Of a DNA stretch of 64,000 bases, positions 12,039-24,914 are shown piece after piece. This stretch comes from Ziziphus jujuba (Eukaryota > Streptophyta > Magnoliopsida > Rosales > Rhamnaceae): contig NC_083382.1 of assembly GCF_031755915.1 (NCBI RefSeq), positions 7,936,001 to 8,000,000 of the forward strand, given 5' to 3'. Below the pieces are notes generated by a model, which ran no database searches, was not told where the DNA came from, and was given only the letters and a program-made list of their open reading frames with translations. Each line of letters opens with the position of its first letter. Position 1 is the first letter of the stretch. Both the position numbers and the translations under genes were made by a program.

Positions 12039-12401
12039 CTGTACAAAGCTCAAGTTTGTGAAATTGTCAAGCTAGTTTTTTTCTGTTTCAAAATTATTTG
12101 TGGAAAAATGTGAATCATATCTAGAAAAATGGCACTCAGCAGCATGCGCCTGCTAATTTAATCATTCTTAACATACTTCCTCTAGCCTTCATGAAAAGTA
12201 GTGCTATAAAATGATAAATTACTAGTAGTTTTGTGTTTGAATATTGTTGAGATAAGTGCATAAGTATACATTTTCTTTTCATTTTTACTTGATATTTTAT
12301 TGGTTAGAATTTTTTTATAATCAGAAAATAAAAATTAAATTGTTTTATACATGAACATGCATATATATATATATATATATATTGCCATTGGACTGACATA
12401 C

Positions 12402-12512
12402 CTTTAAGGACAATTTTCACGTTAATCTTTCGGCACTCATATGATCTAATAGTGTCCACACAAGTTCCCACTCCATGACATATGGTGGGATCAATTTCTC
12501 GTTCGTTGATAT
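12402..12512 (-). pseudogene. WAKL pseudogene: EGF exon
   Basis: A 111-nt exon between a donor GT at 12400-12401 and an acceptor AG at 12513-12514, the same length as the EGF exons at 3064-3174 and 29364-29474. It is still open, but the first cysteine of the conserved NEC is Arg (DINEREIDPTIC). It belongs with the decayed kinase exon at 10490-12038. Confidence 0.75.
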
Positions 12513-12644
12513 CTAATATGTAAAAGGTACAGCAAGTAAATCTCAGGTTATTTTTTATATTAAACTGCAAAATCAAAGATAGCACTGAAGCATTGGTATA
12601 TAAAAAAGCCTTTGGTTGTATTGATATCAAGCACTCAACAAAGG

Positions 12645-13280
12645 TGTGAAGATTTAATCCACAAATTCAATCTTGCAAGGTTTCTGGTGAGTATGGTCAA
12701 CATTTGGAGAGGATTTAAGCTGGTGTGACTTCTTAGACTCGATGGTTAAGTTGCAGAAGGGCAAAACGCATCATTTCATTTACTTGGAAATAAAGAAGGA
12801 AAAAATGGTCATTTCAAGCCTATTATAACTGAATAACTGCAAGCTACGTGTCTTAATCTAAGTGATTCCTCATAATAAGTTGGACGACGTCGTTTTGAAG
12901 CTGTTATGCAATATATATACACAGAACTCTTCCTCTTCGATCCAAGTAACAGAAATACTAGCTTTTCTTCAAGATTGAGAAATAGAGAGGAGCTCCAAGA
13001 TTCGTGTTCTACATTTTCTTCTATTGTGTTCATTTTTCTTAGTGAAAAATCTCTGAGTGAATTAGATTGAATATACAAAATAGGAAGGGTGTAGAAAGGG
13101 TCTTCGGGTTGGTTGTGTTTTCTATCTGAAAACCAGATTGTGTCAAAGTGTTGTTTTCTCTGTGATTGTTGCAAGATTAATAAGAGATCATAAGCTCTCG
13201 CCGGAGCAACGAGGACGTAGGCTATCTTGGCTGAACCTCGATAAGATGTGTGTTGTTTTGTTTGTTCTGATTTTCCATCA
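12645..13280 (+). repeat. 5' LTR of the copia element
   Basis: Starts TGTGAAGATTTAATCCACAA and ends TTTTCCATCA. A TATA-like string (AATATATATACAC) lies near 12910-12922, fitting a promoter. The LTR also carries an antisense open frame shared by both copies, which I take as chance. Confidence 0.93.
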
Positions 13281-13281
13281 G

Positions 13282-13297
13282 TGGTATCAGAGCTTGG
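13282..13297 (+). other. Primer-binding site, initiator tRNA-Met type
   Basis: TGGTATCAGAGCTTGG directly follows the left LTR. TGGTATCAGAGC is complementary to the 3' end of plant initiator tRNA-Met. Confidence 0.85.
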
Positions 13298-13380
13298 TTA
13301 AGTGTTCTTGATTCTTGGTTTTTTAGATTTTCTGTGAGAATCATCTTTGTGAGGGTTTTCAATTTTCTGAGAAGTTAAGA

Positions 13381-16300
13381 ATGTCTACAAAATTGGAAAT
13401 TGATGTTTTCAATGGCCAAGGATATTTCTTGCTGTGGTGCAAGAAAATGAGAGTAGTACTGGTGCAGATGAAGGTGGCTAAGGCAATTGATGGAACTTAT
13501 GCTGCTGATGTTACTGATGAAAAAAAGCATGAGATTGATGAGATTGCAATGAGCACAATTTTATTGCACCTCTCTAATGTGGCAAGTCGATGATGTAAGT
13601 ACTACTTCTCAAATGTGGCAAAAACTTGAACAACTTTACTTGGTAAGATCCTTACCTGATAGAATTCTTTTACTTGAGCAATGTTTTGGCTTTAAGATGG
13701 ATACCACTAAGGATTTAGACACAAATCCTGATGCCTTTAATCGTTTAATCTTAAGCCTTGCAAATTGTAAGGTTACTTTTGATGATGAACATCATGCTGT
13801 GATCTTATTAAACTCATTGCTTGAAATTTATAGAGAAGTAAAGAATGCCATTAAGTATGGTAGGGACTCATTGACCTTAGATGCTGTTGTAAGTGCCCTT
13901 AGATCTAGAGACTTGGAATTGAAGTCTGAATCCAAAGGTGAAGGACTTACTGTGAGGGGTAGGAGTGCTACTCGAAGTTGGGGTCATGGTGTCCACAGGA
14001 GTAAGTCTAGGGAGAATTTCAGGTCTAAATCTAGAACTAGGGGTAGGAGGTGCTATTACTGTAAGAGAGAGGGACACATTATTAAAAATTATTTTAAGAA
14101 GAAGAAAGATGAGAAAGAAAAGAGTCAAGAATCTGGAGATTTAGCAGTGGCCTACACTGGTTTAGAACCTGCAGAAGTCTTGGTAATGTCCACAAGCCAA
14201 AATCACACTGAATGGGTGTTGGATTCTGGCTGCTCTTTCCACACGTGTCCTGATTTGAGTTGTTTCAACTCATATACTAAGTGTGATGGTGGCCAAGTTT
14301 TGTTAGGCAATAATCGATCTTGTTCAGTAACTGGCATTGGTAATGTGCAGCTACAGTTAGTAGATGGTACCATTAAAACTCTTACTGCAGTAAGGCATGG
14401 ACCTGATTTGAAGAGAAATTTAATTTCTCTTGGCATGTTAGATGAATCTGGTTTGTCCTGTAAAAGTGAGAATGGTGTCATGAAAGTGACCAAAGGATCA
14501 CTTGTAGTAATGAAGGTTCAGAAGAAAAATGGCCTATATGTCTTACTTGGTAAGACATTAGTCAATTCAAGTAATGCTTCTATAAGTTCACCTGCTGATA
14601 AAACTGCTTTGTGGCATAAGAGATTAGGCCACATTAGTGAAAAAGGCCTGTATTACTTGAATAAACTAAATGTTTTTTATAAGAATGTAGTTAGTAATTT
14701 AGAGTCTTGTGAAACCTGCATTTTGGGCAAACAGCACACGCTCAGTTTTAATTTGAGCTCAAATAGGGCCAAATCTGTCTTAGACTATGTTCATGCTGAT
14801 TTGTGGGGACCTGCTAAGGTGCAAACACAGAGTGGAAATAGATATTTTTTTTGTCTATAATTGATGATTATTCTAGAAAAGTCTGGATATACTTGTTAAA
14901 GACTAAAGATGAGGTTTTTTTTCAAGGTTCAAAGAGTGGAAATTGCTGGTTGAAAATCAAACCAGCAAAGTTGTTAAAATTTTAAGAACAGACAATGGTC
15001 TTGAGTTTTGCGATAGAGAATTTGATGACTTTTACAAGTCAAATGGTATTTTAAGGCATAGAACTGTGAAATACACACCACAGTAAAATGGTGTGGCTGA
15101 AAGAATGAATAGAACCTTACTCGATAAGGTAAGATGCATGCTAGTGTCATCTGGGTTACCTAAGCTGTTTTGGGGTGAGGCTGTTATGACAGCCATGTAT
15201 TTGGTGAACTTGTCACCTTCTACAGCTTTAAATTTTAGAACTCTTGAACAAATGTGGCTTGGTAAAAAGCCTGATTATGGCAAGCTGAGGATTTTTGGCT
15301 GTGCTGCATATTTCCATCAATTTGAAGGGAAACTTGAGCCTAGGAGTTCGAAATGTACTTTCTTAGGCTACCCTTAGGGAATTAAAGGCTATAGGCTTTG
15401 AGATAGAGAAAGTAAAGGTTTTAAAGTCATTATTAGCAGAGATGTCAATTTTGATGAAAATTCTATGCCTTGCAAAGATTCTAACAGTGCAGGTAATGAA
15501 ATGAGCAACAAAGTGGAGACAAGAAGTTTAAATTTGTTTCCTGAGGTGGAAAACCAACATAGTGAAGATTTGGATGAAAGGCCAACTTCAAAAGGAGTAA
15601 ATGAACTTGTAAGAGGTGATGAACCAGAAAAACTAACACCTGCTCAGTCTGATGAAGATTCTAAAGATGATCACACCCAACAACAGTCACCAAATACAAG
15701 AAACAAAAATATAGCATCACCTGGCTATTTGCTGACAAGAGATAGAGCTAAGAGGAAAGTGAAACCAAACAGGAAGTACGGTTATGCAGACTACATAGCT
15801 TATGCCTTGATGGCATTCGAAGAGCTCACTGATAATGAGCCAAGGAGTTACAAAGAAGCATTGAAATCTAAGGAATCAGCAAAATGGAAAATAGCCATGA
15901 AGGAGGAAATGAAATCTCTTCATAAGAACAGAACTTGGGACTTAGTACCAACACCAACAAATCGAAGAGTTGTAGATTGTAAATGGATCTACAAGGTCAA
16001 GGTGGGCATATCTAAATCTGAACCAGTGAGGTTCAAGGCCAGATTAGTGGCCAAGGGGTTTACTCAGGTGGAAGGAGTAGACTACAATGAGATTTTCTCA
16101 CCGGTTGTGAAGTATACAAACATAAGAGTCATGTTGGCATTAGTGACTCATTTTGAATGGGAATTAGAACAAATGGATGTCAAGACTGCCTTTCTCCATG
16201 GTGAATTGGAAGAAATAATATATATGAAGCAGCCTGAAGGTTTTGAGATTAAAGGAAAAGGTGGAGATTTGGTGTGCTTGCTTAAGAAGTCACTGTATGG

Positions 16301-17408
16301 ACTTAAGCAATCATCAAGGCAGTGGTATAAACGTTTTGACTCATTTGTGGTGAAATCTGGTTTTGAAAGAAGTAATTTTGACAGCTGTTTATATTTTAAA
16401 GATCCTATGACAGATAAAGCAGTGTATCTACTGTTATATGTAGATGAAATGCTTCTAGCTGGACCAAATGGCAGAATTATACAAATTGTGAAGAACTTGT
16501 TAAAGTCAGAGCTCGAAATGAAGGATCTTGGACCAGCCAAGAAGATTTTGGGAATAGAGATAGTGAGAAACAGGTCAAGATGTGAAATGAAGTTACTGCA
16601 ATCTTCATATACCTAGAAGGTAATTTCAAGGTTTTCAATGGAAGGTGCAAAGCTTGCAAGTGTACCTCTTGGTGGACATTTCAAATTATCAAGTGAACAG
16701 TGCCCATCAACTGAGCAAGAGAAGGAAGATATGATAGCAGTTCCCTATTCTAATGCTATGGGGTCAGTGATGTATGTGATGACCTCAACTAGGCCTGACT
16801 TAGCTCATGCCATTAGTATCTTAAGTAGATACATGGCAAATCCTGGCCGAGATCATTGGAAAGCTTTAAAATGGCTTCTAAGGTATTTGAAACATACAGC
16901 TAGTGAAGGATTGATTTATAAGGGGGATTCAAGTGGAGTGGAGCTAAATGGATATCTAGATTCTGATTATGTAGAAGATAAGGACAAGAGAAGGTCAATG
17001 TCCTCTTATGCATTGACCTTGTGTGGAAATTGCATAAGTTGGAAATCTCAGTTACAGCCTGTGGTGGCTGTGTCAACGACTGAATCATAATATATGGTAG
17101 CAATTGAGGCTGTAAAAGAAGCCATTTGGCTTAAAGGGCTACTGACAGAGCTTAAAGCACTCAAGCAAAAGGTTACTTCGTACTCAGATAGTCAAAGTGC
17201 AATACATTTGTGTAAAAATCCAGTGTTTCATGAAAGATCGAAACACATTCAAGTTAGATACCATTTCATTCGAGATATGACAGCTCAGAAAGTAATCAGA
17301 TTGGAGAAGATCCCTACAGAGTTTAATCCTTCAGATATGGGAACAAAAGTGCTTACTGTTGGCAAGCTTAACACTTGCAAGAACCTACTTCGAATAGGAG
17401 CAAGCTGA
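13381..17408 (+). pseudogene. Copia gag-pol polyprotein, inactivated by frameshifts and stops
   Basis: The gag frame opens at 13381 and shifts frame near 13580. Readable domains: a zinc knuckle starting CYYCKREGH whose last Cys is Tyr; protease active site WVLDSGCSFHTC; integrase zinc finger (LWHKRLGHIS and CETCILGKQH); a frameshift in a T-run near 14850; an integrase tail where TPQ is followed by a stop at about 15083; RT with WIYKVK, KARLVAKGF and QMDVKTAFLHG; and RNase H with YSDSQSAIHLC. The RT catalytic box reads YVDE instead of YVDD. A further stop falls at about 17087, in STTES followed by TAA. Several independent lesions make autonomous movement impossible. Confidence 0.92.
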
Positions 17409-17483
17409 TTAATTTGTGAAGAAATCTTACTGAGATGGTGATGAGCTTCTGTGTTTGTTGAATTTGAGGATTAGGTGGAGATA

Positions 17484-18119
17484 TGTGAAGATTTAATCCA
17501 CAAATTCAATCTTACAAGGTTTTTGGTGAGTATGGTCAACACTTGGAGAGGATTTAAGCTGGTGTGACTTCTCAGACTCGATGGTTAAGTTGCAGAAGGG
17601 CAAAACGCATCGTTTCATTTACTTGGAAATAAAGAAGGACAAAGTGGTCATTTCAAGCCTATTATAACTGAATAACTGCAAGCTACGTGTCTTAATCTAA
17701 GTGATTCCTCATAATAAGTTGGACGACGTCGTTTTAAAGCTGTTATGCAATATATATACACAGAACTCTTCCTCTTCGATCCAAGTAATAGAAATACCAG
17801 CTTTTCTTCAAGATTGAGAAAGAGAGAGGAGCTCCAAGATTCGTGTTCTACATTTTCTTCTATTGTGTTCATTTTTCTTAGTGAAAAATCTCTGAGTGAA
17901 TTAGATTGAATATACAAAATAGGAAGGGTGTAGAAAGGGGCTTCGGGTTGGTTGTGTTTTCTGTGTGAAAACCAGATTGTGTCAAAGTGTTGTCTTCTCT
18001 GTGATTGTTGCAAGATTAATAAGAGATCAGAAGCTCTCGCCGGAGCAACGAGGACGTAGGCTATCTTGGCAGAACCTCGATAAGATCTGCGTTGGTTTGT
18101 TTGTTCTGATTTTCCATCA
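17484..18119 (+). repeat. 3' LTR of the copia element
   Basis: Same length as the left LTR, with about 20 mismatches by eye. It is preceded by a purine-rich tract (GAGGATTAGGTGGAGATA) that would be the polypurine primer. Confidence 0.93.
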
Positions 18120-18182
18120 AAAGGTATATATATGTTATAAGGAGGTAGAATATTATTTACTACTCTGTCAATTATGTTTTAC

Positions 18183-18802
18183 CTTGACATCCATCCAAAA
18201 GATATTAATTTCCTTCAAAGCCGTAGCCACAGTAGCATTACAGCGCCGTTGATTGATTTATTGAAGAGATGGAAGCACTTCTGTACCAACGGATTGATTT
18301 CTTCCCTAACAAAAATCAAGTTGTTCATCGGATTTATTTGTTCCAAAAATTTGTTGTTTTGAATCGTATAAGCTCCATTTTAGAGTTACAGGAACATAGT
18401 CCATATCGCGTATGGTAACGAAATCTGTATTGTTTGACATAAACCAATCTTGGCCTACCACAAATGCGTATTTGCACATTTGATCTCTTTCGGGTTGAAA
18501 AGTGGTAGTGAAGGCCATTATTGCATGAGAAGGAATGGTAGTTTGACTTGGCAGCAGTTCACTTCATTGCAGCTTCTGTTATAGTGGTTTGTGGTTTGTT
18601 AAGCACTTGGACTTGCAGCCTGAGGAAATCTCACTGCGATCTAAATTTGATGAAGACATTAAGTCTTGAACATTGCAATTGACCGCGATGAATATGTTTG
18701 TCCATCACCAAGAAGGAAAAGGGGCTTTTTGTCAAGCTTAGAGATTTGTGGGTTTCTTTGCCTGTGCAATTCCAGAAAGTTACTGGATTTGTTTACCTGA
18801 AT
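18183..18802 (-). pseudogene. WAKL pseudogene: GUB_WAK ectodomain exon
   Basis: Homologous to the second WAKL exon, with an acceptor AG at 18803-18804 and a donor GT at 18181-18182. A readable stretch includes MCKYAFVVGQDWFM and [12 protein letters not shown]. The length is 620 nt; the intact paralogues (634 and 586 nt) leave a remainder of one nucleotide and this one leaves two, so the frame is shifted. Together with 12402-12512 and 10490-12038 it made one gene before the copia insertion. Confidence 0.82.
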
Positions 18803-20399
18803 CTGTTGGCACGTCAATTCATAATTTTAGTGGGTAGATATTTTATTTTTATTTTTATTTTTCTTAAAATGTGTATACATCAGTTTTTGTCATATGATCG
18901 ATTCTTAATATAGAGAAACGTATATGGCTAAAAACTACTGGAATTTCAAAAGAATATTCAACCATGTGGTTAGCACTTTGCAAAAATTTTTTACTATCCT
19001 CTTACGCACTTGTATCGTGAAAGTAAATGTTATGATTTCTGTTGACATAACTCAATAAGCATAATTTTGAGCCTACTTATTACTAACTGTTTAAACTTTT
19101 GGAAATTATGATAACTTAATATGGTAACAAACTCCAAAATCCTAAACATTCAAGTTCAAGTCATGGTCTACAAATAAGTAGGAATATTGACATATTTTAA
19201 ATATACACATTAAAGTTGCTAATAATTGTGATTTAGAATTAACTAAAATATATAAGATTTCTACTGGATTCTTAATAAAATAAGAAATAATAATAATCGC
19301 AAAATGCAATATTTACGTAACAAAATGGTGTTTATTTCATCCCTAATATTTGTATTAATTACTCACAACATCATATGATTAAGTATAGTCAGGCCAATAG
19401 GGGAAGATCCTGGAGACCAGTCCCCCAAAAAGCAGCTATCACCCTTTTTTATTATATATTTGAATAATAAATATATAAAAAATATATATTTTTATGCAAT
19501 TTTTATTCCTATAAACATAGTTATAGGAATTTTTATAAAATTATATATATAGATATATATCTATATATATTTTAAATATATAAAAATATAATTTTATAAT
19601 AATATATAAAAGTAGAAGAGTTTTGTGCTACGTGCCAGTGTATTATCATTACAAATTCCCTCCAAAATCATCAATAACAAAAATATCTCTTTTTCTTTTT
19701 TAATTATTTATGATTCTATTAAAATATTAATCATTACCGAATAGAATAACTATTTAAAAGTATAAAGTTTTTTCCTTTTTTAACCTCTACTGGTTGTATT
19801 AAAAAAAATATATTTTTATTATTATAATATTAGATAATTTATTGAAAAAGTATAAAATATTTTATCTTTTATGGTTGTATCTAAATATATATAAAATCAA
19901 TTTTTATTTTGAAATAAATTTTAAATAAACAATAATATATATTTATAATATTATATATACAAATTTTTACTATAATTAATATTATCATGCGCATTAAATA
20001 TAGGTCATAATCAAAGTATATATACTATTAAAATAAAATATATACAATATACCATAAGTTATATATAATTTGATACTCATATGTATTATAATATACAAAT
20101 TAACACATATAATAATGGAACTATATTTATGGTATGTATATCTATACTTCTTTTTAAATCCAAAATATTGTTAATTAGTTATAATAAAAACAATAATAAT
20201 AATAATAAATATAATTAAATTATGTTATAAAAGTTTAACATAAGAAAATTAATTATTTGCAAAAAATCAAAAAATATAGTTGAATTTGAATTTGAATCTC
20301 ATATAAGGAAACTATTATATATTTACTTTTGAATTTAAATTTAAATTTGAATTTTATATATAGAAAATTTTAAATAGGTAAATATTTTTAATTTCAGCT
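18803..20399. other. WAKL intron remnant, trace of exon 1, and AT-rich DNA
   Basis: 18803-19365 resembles the first WAKL intron. At about 19355-19368, ATTACTCACAACATC corresponds to the exon 1 donor of the complete gene (ATTACTCACAACGCC). Similarity fades after roughly 19390, so most of exon 1 is gone. 19440-20390 is extremely AT-rich with TA palindromes near 19545-19575 and no gene that I can support. Confidence 0.5.
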
Positions 20400-20532
20400 C
20401 GTACATTGCAGCTCGTAGTGAATTTGTTGAAGTTGGAAAATAACAAAGGAGTTCCTAGCAAATTGAAGTGTTCATGGGTTTCCCTACCTGTCCAATTCCA
20501 GAAAGTTATTGGATACGGACCTTAATCTTAAT
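20400..20532 (-). pseudogene. WAKL fragment: first part of a GUB_WAK exon
   Basis: Next to an acceptor-like CAG (20533-20535), the minus strand reads a degenerate version of the start of exon 2. Plus-strand landmarks are GTCCAATTCCAGAAAGTTAT and GGGTTTCCCTACCTG. The match to the paralogues is lost after about 130 bp. It represents a third broken WAKL copy. Confidence 0.6.
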
Positions 20533-22912
20533 CTGTTGCTTACTCAATTTTTAATTTTAGTAGAATTGGAGAATATATATTTTAGTAACCTGCTTGTACC
20601 TTTTAAAATATATATTCTTCTATTTTCGGTTAATTGGAGAATTGGCAATCCATTATTCACTAAAAATTAAGATCATTCCTGCTTATAATTCTTAATTATA
20701 ATAAAAAAATTATGAATAATTCTATACGCTTCCCTTCTACTTTGAAAGTTTTGTACATTCACCCTACTATTTTAATCTTTATAGAAAGTTCCTTATAGTT
20801 TGAAATTTACTTCAACAATTTTACTTTCGGCATAAACTTCTTTTTGAATTTTCATTATTTGCAATTTTTCCCTTTTTCAGTATAAAATATAAATTAAATT
20901 GAATGGAAATTTATGGGCAGAACGAGAAAATAATTAAAATGATATAGTATATCTTTTCAAGTAAATAAAAAATAATAATGTGAAAAGGCTATCTGTAGAG
21001 TTAACAAAAAGTAATAGCAAGCTCAAACAATTAATTTCTACATACGTTATAATTTTAAATATTATCACTATAAAATATAAATATTAAATTTTAGTCTGCT
21101 AGTGAGATGGGAATTTTATTGTTCTGGTTTATTGTACTTTAACTTAAAAATTTTCGTTTAATTTTATACTGTATTCCCCCCCCCCCAAAAAAAAAAAAAA
21201 ACGAAATTGACAAAAAAAAAAAAATGTAGTATGCATAAAAATTCAAACTACAAAGGAAGTTTCTAAAAGAAATAAGAAAAAGTAATTAGCCATGCATTTT
21301 GAAGTACAATGGGAATTTAGGTTGTGAAATTATCTCTAAAAAATAATTGCAAGACACAACATTTATGCAGCCAAATGGTACTTGTTTCATCCCTCAAAGT
21401 TGTGTTTCTCATTGACACAAGAATAATTGCAAAATGCAATGTCATTGAAGATGTTCTAATATTCAATAATAATTGCCATTGGCAAAATGCAAGCACTTGG
21501 CTCTGGCTCCGTAAGCGCTTTCAAGGTCTCTCTACATTGATCATCTTTTTCAGAAAGAATTTTAGTTTACATATCCTTTACTGGCTGTAAGTTACTATGA
21601 ATTTAGTTGATCCTTTTTACGGTCTCTTTTATGTATACGTATGCATTCATGTTGTATTGATATTATTTTTTTGGTGTATTATTCCAATATCTAAATTTTT
21701 TGCCCTGTAGTTTGATCTCGAGACTTTTGGTAATTAAAAAGTTTACAGTCTCTATTGTTGAATTTGTTGGCAATGCTTTATATTTTGTGTTGATTTTGGT
21801 ATCTCTCTGGTTAAGCTTCATTGATTTTAGCTAAATCTGTTGGAGATTAGCAGCATATCCTCTTTAACTTTTTTATCTTATAAGTTTAGCAGTTTCGAAA
21901 ATGCATGGGAAGTATCACTACAAGAAGGTAGTCAGGGTGGGATGCAGAGAGAAAATTTTGAGGTACCATTTTTTTTCTTTCTGGAAAAGTTGTAATATTT
22001 ATTTTCTTCTTCTGGAATTTTATCATATGTTTTTACTTATCTAGTACACCCTTTGGAATTGCATAAAAAAGTGGATTTGTGATGTAAAATTAAGCATCCA
22101 AAACATAATTTCTCTGTTGGTGTGTAGTACTCAAGGTGATACAAGGTTTTTTTGTCTATCAAACTGTTGCATAATGAATCTCTGGAAGCACAATTGCATG
22201 GTAAGACATATATGTTATTCTTTGTCTTAAAAAACTTCTTGTAGCAGCCATGTTTATTGGCTTTGAATTGTGTTAGGTGTTGCACGTGCCATGCTAAGAA
22301 GGCTCACGTTGGACGTTGGGTTGACAGATGACTTAGTCTCCTAAGACTTGGTCTTATCTTTGATTTGTTTTGTTTCCTTGTTGTTAGCCACTCTGTGAAG
22401 TGGAGTACTGCTTCCTGATTTTTATGAAATGCTGTTATTTAGTTAGTATCTGTGTAAGCTATTTTAGCTATGACTTGAGGAATAAAAAGTAGACATTAAC
22501 CAATAAACACACAACCCTTCCCCCCCCCGATCTCTTCTATCAAAATTAGCTACTAACGTCCACCTTTTCTCTCTCTACTCTCTCTCTCTCTCTCTCCCCA
22601 CTTTGTTTGGCTCTGTTCTTACTGCCCAAAACAGGGGCTTAACTCACATACACATAAAGCTCTCATCAAATTGAGGAGTTACGAGAGTTACAAAAGTTTT
22701 GAATGAATTTGTAATTGAGTTATTTAACCATTTTTGTTTTAATTTGTATTAAAAAAAATTTTAAACTTGTATTACAAAAGTTTTGTAATTCCTATGATTC
22801 TTGTGGGCTATATGTATAAGTGGTTCCTTCTCAGAATTGAACCCACCAAAAACGAAATAGAAAATTAATACAATATATTTTCTATCTTCTTCTCCTAAAA
22901 TTCTAAGAAAGT
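20533..22912. other. Noncoding DNA with traces of a WAKL intron
   Basis: 21340-21400 (TTGCAAGACACAACATTTATG, then TTTCATCCCT) matches the intron 1 sequence just inside exon 1 of the complete gene (4700-4750), so WAKL debris continues to here. A C-run followed by an A-run lies at 21175-21200. 21600-22560 has a more balanced composition but no open frame or splice plan that I trust. Confidence 0.4.
22569..22597. repeat. (CT)n microsatellite
   Basis: CT dinucleotide run with one interruption. Confidence 0.85.
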
Positions 22913-23506
22913 CTAAGTTTGTAGTATGATAGAGGAAGGAATAGATTAATTAAGTGCGTAGAAGAGAGCTTTAGAGGTGTTTAATTTTTTTTTATTCACT
23001 CTAATTGATTTGCTGTACTTTGAAAGACAGTTATTGCAGGATCATTTATACCATATGAGACGAATCTGTCTTAAAGATATTGTAGAATTCAGGCCTTGAA
23101 TTTAGATCAATTTCTGTGGATTTTGCTAATTTTACCAGGTTTTTAATATTTAATATTTGTAAGTTTGTTTCATTGCATTTATATATTGCAATTATTTTAT
23201 TTGTTCTGAATATTTATAATAAAGGAATATTTTTATCTGTCCATAATTGTAACACCTTGATTTATAGAAGCCAATAAACTCTAAGGCAGATGGTGCTAAT
23301 ATATAGGTTCTTTGAATTGAAACATAGATGTATCTTCAAAAATTCAAAAAAAAAAAAAAAAACAAATTATATAGTCGGGCTAAAACAACTTGTTAAACAT
23401 ATCTCTAGTAAAAGTCACAATAATAAAATTCCATTTTCTAAACGGAGAATGAAAATGAACAACGAAGAAGAGTAAAAAGGTAATTTTATTTTGACAACAG
23501 TGATGA
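22913..23506. other. 3' flank of the second WAKL kinase exon (copy of 462-1025)
   Basis: Collinear with 462-1025, including the last few dozen bases before the stop codon. The left edge of the similarity (about 22913) is where the other copy meets the CACTA terminus. No gene of its own. Confidence 0.6.
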
Positions 23507-24651
23507 TTAGTCGAACAAGGAAGCAATATCAATGGATGTAGACGGGTTTGAACCAATTGTGTTGGAAACGTTCCAAGCCGCTGTTATTTCAGTCCTCACA
23601 GATTCAACTTCTTCAAAACTCTGTTGATCAGAAACAGTTTTGATTGACTTCTGAATGGCCTCCAACTCCGTTGCCACTTCTTTCATTGTAGGTCGGTATC
23701 TTCCATTCAAATTCAAGCATCTTTTTGCGAGGTTAGCAACTTCCAACATCTGTTCATTTTTTCCCTCCTTGAGGATTTGAGGATCAATTATATCAAATAA
23801 GCGATTCTCCTCCATGCACATGATGAAATAAGTTGCTAGACTTCGTCCTTCTTTTGACCTCTTTAAACAAGTCGGTTTTTGTCCTGTCAAGAGCTCAACA
23901 ATCACCACACCAAAGCTATAAACATCACTCTTATCCGTATATTGGCTTGTTTGGAAATACTCAGGGTCCAAATAGCCAAATGTACCATGTACCATTGTAG
24001 TAACATGTGTTTGGTCAATGGCAACTGATTTTGAAGTTCCAAAATCTGCTACTTTTGCTCTCAACTCTTCATCTAAGAGTATGTTTGATGATTTGATGTC
24101 TCGGTGGTAAATGGGAAAGGAAGCTGCGGAGTGTAAATAGGAAAGAGCTCCAGCAATTTCTGTTGCAATTCGTAAGCGAATTTCCCATGTAAAAAGAAAT
24201 TCCTCATTTTGGTCACGAATATACTGGGAAAGTGTACCATTGGATATGAATTCATAAACAAGAAGTGGAACTTGGGTCTTTAAACAGCATCCAAGTAGTT
24301 TAACCACATTCCTATGGTTAATTTGGGAAAGAATGATAACCTCATTAATGAATTCAGTGAGTTTCTCTTCATCAACTATTTTAGACTTCTTCACAGCAAC
24401 AATTTTACCATCTGCCAACATTCCTTTATAAACAGTACCTTGGCCTCCCTAACCTAGAACTCGGTCTAGGTTGAAGTTGTCAGTGGCTTTCTGTAACTCT
24501 TTTGAATTGAACAGCTTGGTTCGCAATAGACCACCATTTTGTTTGAAGAGCTGCTTTCTACGTTTAATGGCTTTTCTTTTCTTTATGGATTTGTATAAAC
24601 ACCGTGCGCCAATAATGAGTAGAAACAATGCTCCAAGACCACTGCCGACAC
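23507..24651 (-). pseudogene. WAKL transmembrane/kinase exon with a nonsense codon in the glycine loop
   Basis: Very similar to the kinase exon of the complete WAKL gene. The exon starts at 24651, after AG at 24652-24653, and stops at 23507. From 24421 leftward the frame is open for 304 codons and has [25 protein letters not shown] and FGYLDPEYF. Just upstream, the glycine loop Gln codon (CAA in the intact gene) reads TAG at about 24450, stopping translation before the kinase. A net 42-nt in-frame deletion also removes part of the juxtamembrane region near 24525. Its intron leads right through inserted elements to the truncated gene at 28268-31259, so an automatic gene model might join them. 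The nonsense codon and the extra terminal exon argue against a working joined product. Confidence 0.82.
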
Positions 24652-24914
24652 CTATGTAAAACTCAAGTACACATTAAATCGTCGAGCTAGTTTTTCTCTT
24701 ATCAAAATAATTTAAGGGATAAAAAAAATCAGACTTAGATGGCACTGATCAGCATGCAAAATAAGTGACGCGGTTAAAGTAACGAATAATTCTTGGCCTA
24801 CTTCCTTTAGCCTTTATAAGAGGTTGTGCTACAAGTCTTGTATTTAAATTTTAATTTGCAACTCAAAAATAATAATTTCTAATTCCATGTGTTGGGCATC
24901 TTCTCCCAATATAT
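24652..24914. other. WAKL intron, left part
   Basis: Matches the intron after the EGF exon of the complete gene (2228-2510). The match is interrupted after CCCAATATAT by inserted transposons and resumes at about 27975. Confidence 0.65.

Larger units (their letters stand above)
12645..18119 (+). mobile_element. Ty1/copia LTR retrotransposon, full length but decayed
   Basis: Two 636-bp LTRs (12645-13280 and 17484-18119) enclose a gag-pol region in the order gag, protease, integrase, RT, RNase H, which defines copia. A primer-binding site follows the left LTR. The 5-bp target duplication AAAGG lies at 12640-12644 and 18120-18124. By eye the LTRs differ at about 20 positions (about 3%), so the insertion is not recent. 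It sits in the intron between the EGF exon and the GUB_WAK exon of the WAKL pseudogene. Clade assignment is tentative (Tork/Tnt1-like). Confidence 0.95.

Noticed and set aside
12809..13174. 121-codon antisense frame in the copia 5' LTR, repeated at 17648-18013
   Set aside because: It sits inside an LTR on the strand opposite to the element and is duplicated only because LTRs are duplicated; no domain is recognisable.
21915..21930. CACTACAAGAAGG string resembling a CACTA terminus
   Set aside because: No matching opposite terminus, subterminal repeats or target duplication could be found, so a single short match is not enough.
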